Positions 4,382 through 5,035 of a stretch of DNA of 5,035 nucleotides are shown here, piece after piece. The DNA comes from Caldifarciminota bacterium (GTDB lineage: Bacteria; WOR-3; Hydrothermia; UBA1063; CAJXJZ01): the NCBI GenBank assembly GCA_027073945.1, contig JALTEL010000658.1, positions 1 through 5,035 of the forward strand, read 5' to 3'. Positions within the stretch are counted from its first letter, which is position 1, and each line of letters starts with the position of its first letter. The notes beneath the pieces were generated by a model. The model had not been told where the DNA came from, searched no databases, and saw nothing but the letters and a program-made list of their open reading frames with translations. Position numbers and translations under genes: made by a program.

Positions 4382-4969
4382 TATTTCTTTAACGATTTCT
4401 TTTAAAAGCTCAATAGCTTTGTCAAGCTCCCCCTTTAATTTAACAATGTATCCCTCGTTTCTTTCTACTGTTAATAGAAGTGGTTCCAGCCCCGGATAAT
4501 AAGACAAAAATGCCCACCACTCCCGATCGGTTATATACATATTCCCTTGTACTTGGGGAATATATTCACTTGGCATTTTGTCATCTAAAAGATATTTCAC
4601 ATGAGCAGCCAGGGCGGGGCACTTGATTTCCAATCCCCCGTCTTCCCCGATTAGGCCATCCGGTGAACAGCCGACAAATTCATCCAATTCAACAAACCCA
4701 ACCTGCCTCACTTTGTGACCGGTTATAAACTCGTAGTATTTCCGGGCCTCATCTTCTAACTCAGAACCCCTTGCCATCCATTGATTCTGATGTGTTTCTT
4801 CAGGATACCCAAGAATCCTTTCCCCGGCCACCTGGTAGATATACTTTTCAGCTTGGCTTGATGGTTTGCCTGTGGGGGTGATAAGTCTGTGAAAATTAGA
4901 GGCAGAGAATTTGCCGGCCTTAATGGCAAGCCATTTTTCTGTTCTTTGCTGAACATTGTAAATTTTCAT
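4367..4969 (-). CDS. YqaJ-type phage recombination exonuclease, 200 aa
   Basis: This protein matches the YqaJ/lambda Exo group of PD-(D/E)xK nucleases, which digest one strand of double-stranded DNA ends to expose a 3' tail. Visible motifs are QRTEKWLAIKAGKFSAS (8-24), RGSELEDEARKYYE (67-80), the catalytic strand pair GCSPDGL (100-106, Asp104) and GGLEIKCP (111-118, Glu114 and Lys116), and the helix YIPQVQGNMYI (136-146, Gln139 and Gln141). Length is normal for the family. It is the first gene after the predicted promoter and overlaps the annealase gene, its expected partner. The ATG at 4969 is forced: the family motif starts at residue 8, and an in-frame TGA lies 15 bases upstream. Unlike nearly every other gene here, it has no ribosome binding site; the predicted transcript begins at or near the ATG. 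Confidence 0.94.
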   Translation of the reverse strand: MKIYNVQQRTEKWLAIKAGKFSASNFHRLITPTGKPSSQAEKYIYQVAGERILGYPEETHQNQWMARGSELEDEARKYYEFITGHKVRQVGFVELDEFVGCSPDGLIGEDGGLEIKCPALAAHVKYLLDDKMPSEYIPQVQGNMYITDREWWAFLSYYPGLEPLLLTVERNEGYIVKLKGELDKAIELLKEIVKEIGRVK

Positions 4970-4986
4970 GTCACAAACATATCACA
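4967..4986 (-). promoter_or_regulatory. Direct repeat TGTGAyATG, possible operator
   Basis: On the minus strand TGTGATATG (4986-4978) is followed by TGTGACATG (4975-4967), matching in eight of nine bases with an 11-base period, about one helical turn. The repeats cover the -10 box, the predicted start site and the first codon, so a protein bound there would block transcription. The XRE protein of this operon is one candidate binder. That link is inference. The repeats may also be chance in an A/T-rich region. Confidence 0.35.
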
Positions 4987-5035
4987 CTATTTTTATTTGT
5001 CAAGCCCTTTTTACAAAAAACTTAAATTTTTTATC
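4976..5035 (-). promoter_or_regulatory. Strong sigma-A-type early promoter with A/T-rich upstream element
   Basis: Reading the minus strand, TTGACA occupies 5003-4998 (perfect -35). A 16-base spacer ends in TGA, which supplies the TGn of an extended -10, and TATGTT lies at 4981-4976 (four of six consensus bases). Upstream, 5009-5033 is made of A and T tracts, as in UP elements or curved DNA. The purine at 4969, seven bases past the last -10 base, is the best start site and is the A of the exonuclease ATG. The promoter would drive the entire left-going operon. The prediction rests on motif matching only. Confidence 0.72.

Noticed and set aside
4756..4956. 66-aa minus-strand frame inside the exonuclease gene
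   Set aside because: The exonuclease frame carries clear family motifs over the same bases; this is its shadow.
4997..5027. Divergent plus-strand promoter (TTGTCA ... TTAAAT)
   Set aside because: The spacer is about 19 bases and both boxes are weak; the A/T-rich region yields such matches by chance, and the gene it would serve lies outside the window.
1..5035. CRISPR array, tRNA, insertion sequence, attachment site or replication origin with iterons
   Set aside because: No regularly spaced repeats, cloverleaf-like segment, transposase or repeated iterons were seen on reading both strands.

Overview
This window is a compact, one-directional early operon of a temperate or lytic phage, or of a prophage. 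All 17 supported genes lie on the minus strand, so transcription runs from the right end of the window towards position 1. The recombination and single-strand-binding genes, the run of small unrecognised proteins, the strong GGAGG-type ribosome binding sites and the stop/start overlaps all point to a phage of a low-to-moderate GC Firmicutes host, perhaps a clostridial anaerobe. The host is inferred from style and not proven. No rRNA, tRNA, CRISPR array, insertion sequence or convincing terminator was seen.

Layout in transcription order. Positions 4976-5035 hold a strong predicted promoter (TTGACA, 16-base spacer, extended -10) preceded by A/T tracts. Its predicted start site falls on the first base of the first gene, which has no ribosome binding site, so that mRNA may be leaderless. 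Next comes a DNA recombination module: a YqaJ/lambda-exonuclease-type nuclease (4367-4969), overlapped by a Rad52/Sak-type single-strand annealing protein (3585-4370), then a four-cysteine small protein (3278-3544), a very short SSB that keeps its DIPF tip (2961-3275) and a DUF1367-like protein (2525-2941).

The middle (1554-2509) is a chain of very small genes. It holds a 54-aa T4 Imm-like superinfection immunity membrane protein, an overlapping 55-aa two-helix membrane protein, a 70-aa unknown, a 64-aa Cro/CI-type regulator, a 48-aa helical protein and a 30-aa single-span membrane peptide whose stop codon overlaps the start of a VRR-NUC nuclease (1153-1554).

The left part (1-1156) holds a zinc-ribbon protein, a 90-aa unknown, a cysteine-rich 80-aa protein, a 40-aa aromatic-rich peptide and the N-terminal 96 residues of a membrane-anchored coiled-coil protein that runs off the left edge.

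Taken together, the exonuclease would resect double-strand ends, the annealase would pair the strands, the SSB would protect single strands, and the VRR-NUC enzyme could process branched DNA. The small membrane proteins in the middle may block entry of competing phage DNA or otherwise alter the host envelope. Six of the genes are shorter than 60 codons or cut by the window edge and could be missed by a length-filtered gene caller. No stretch longer than 70 bases lacks a gene or a regulatory call.
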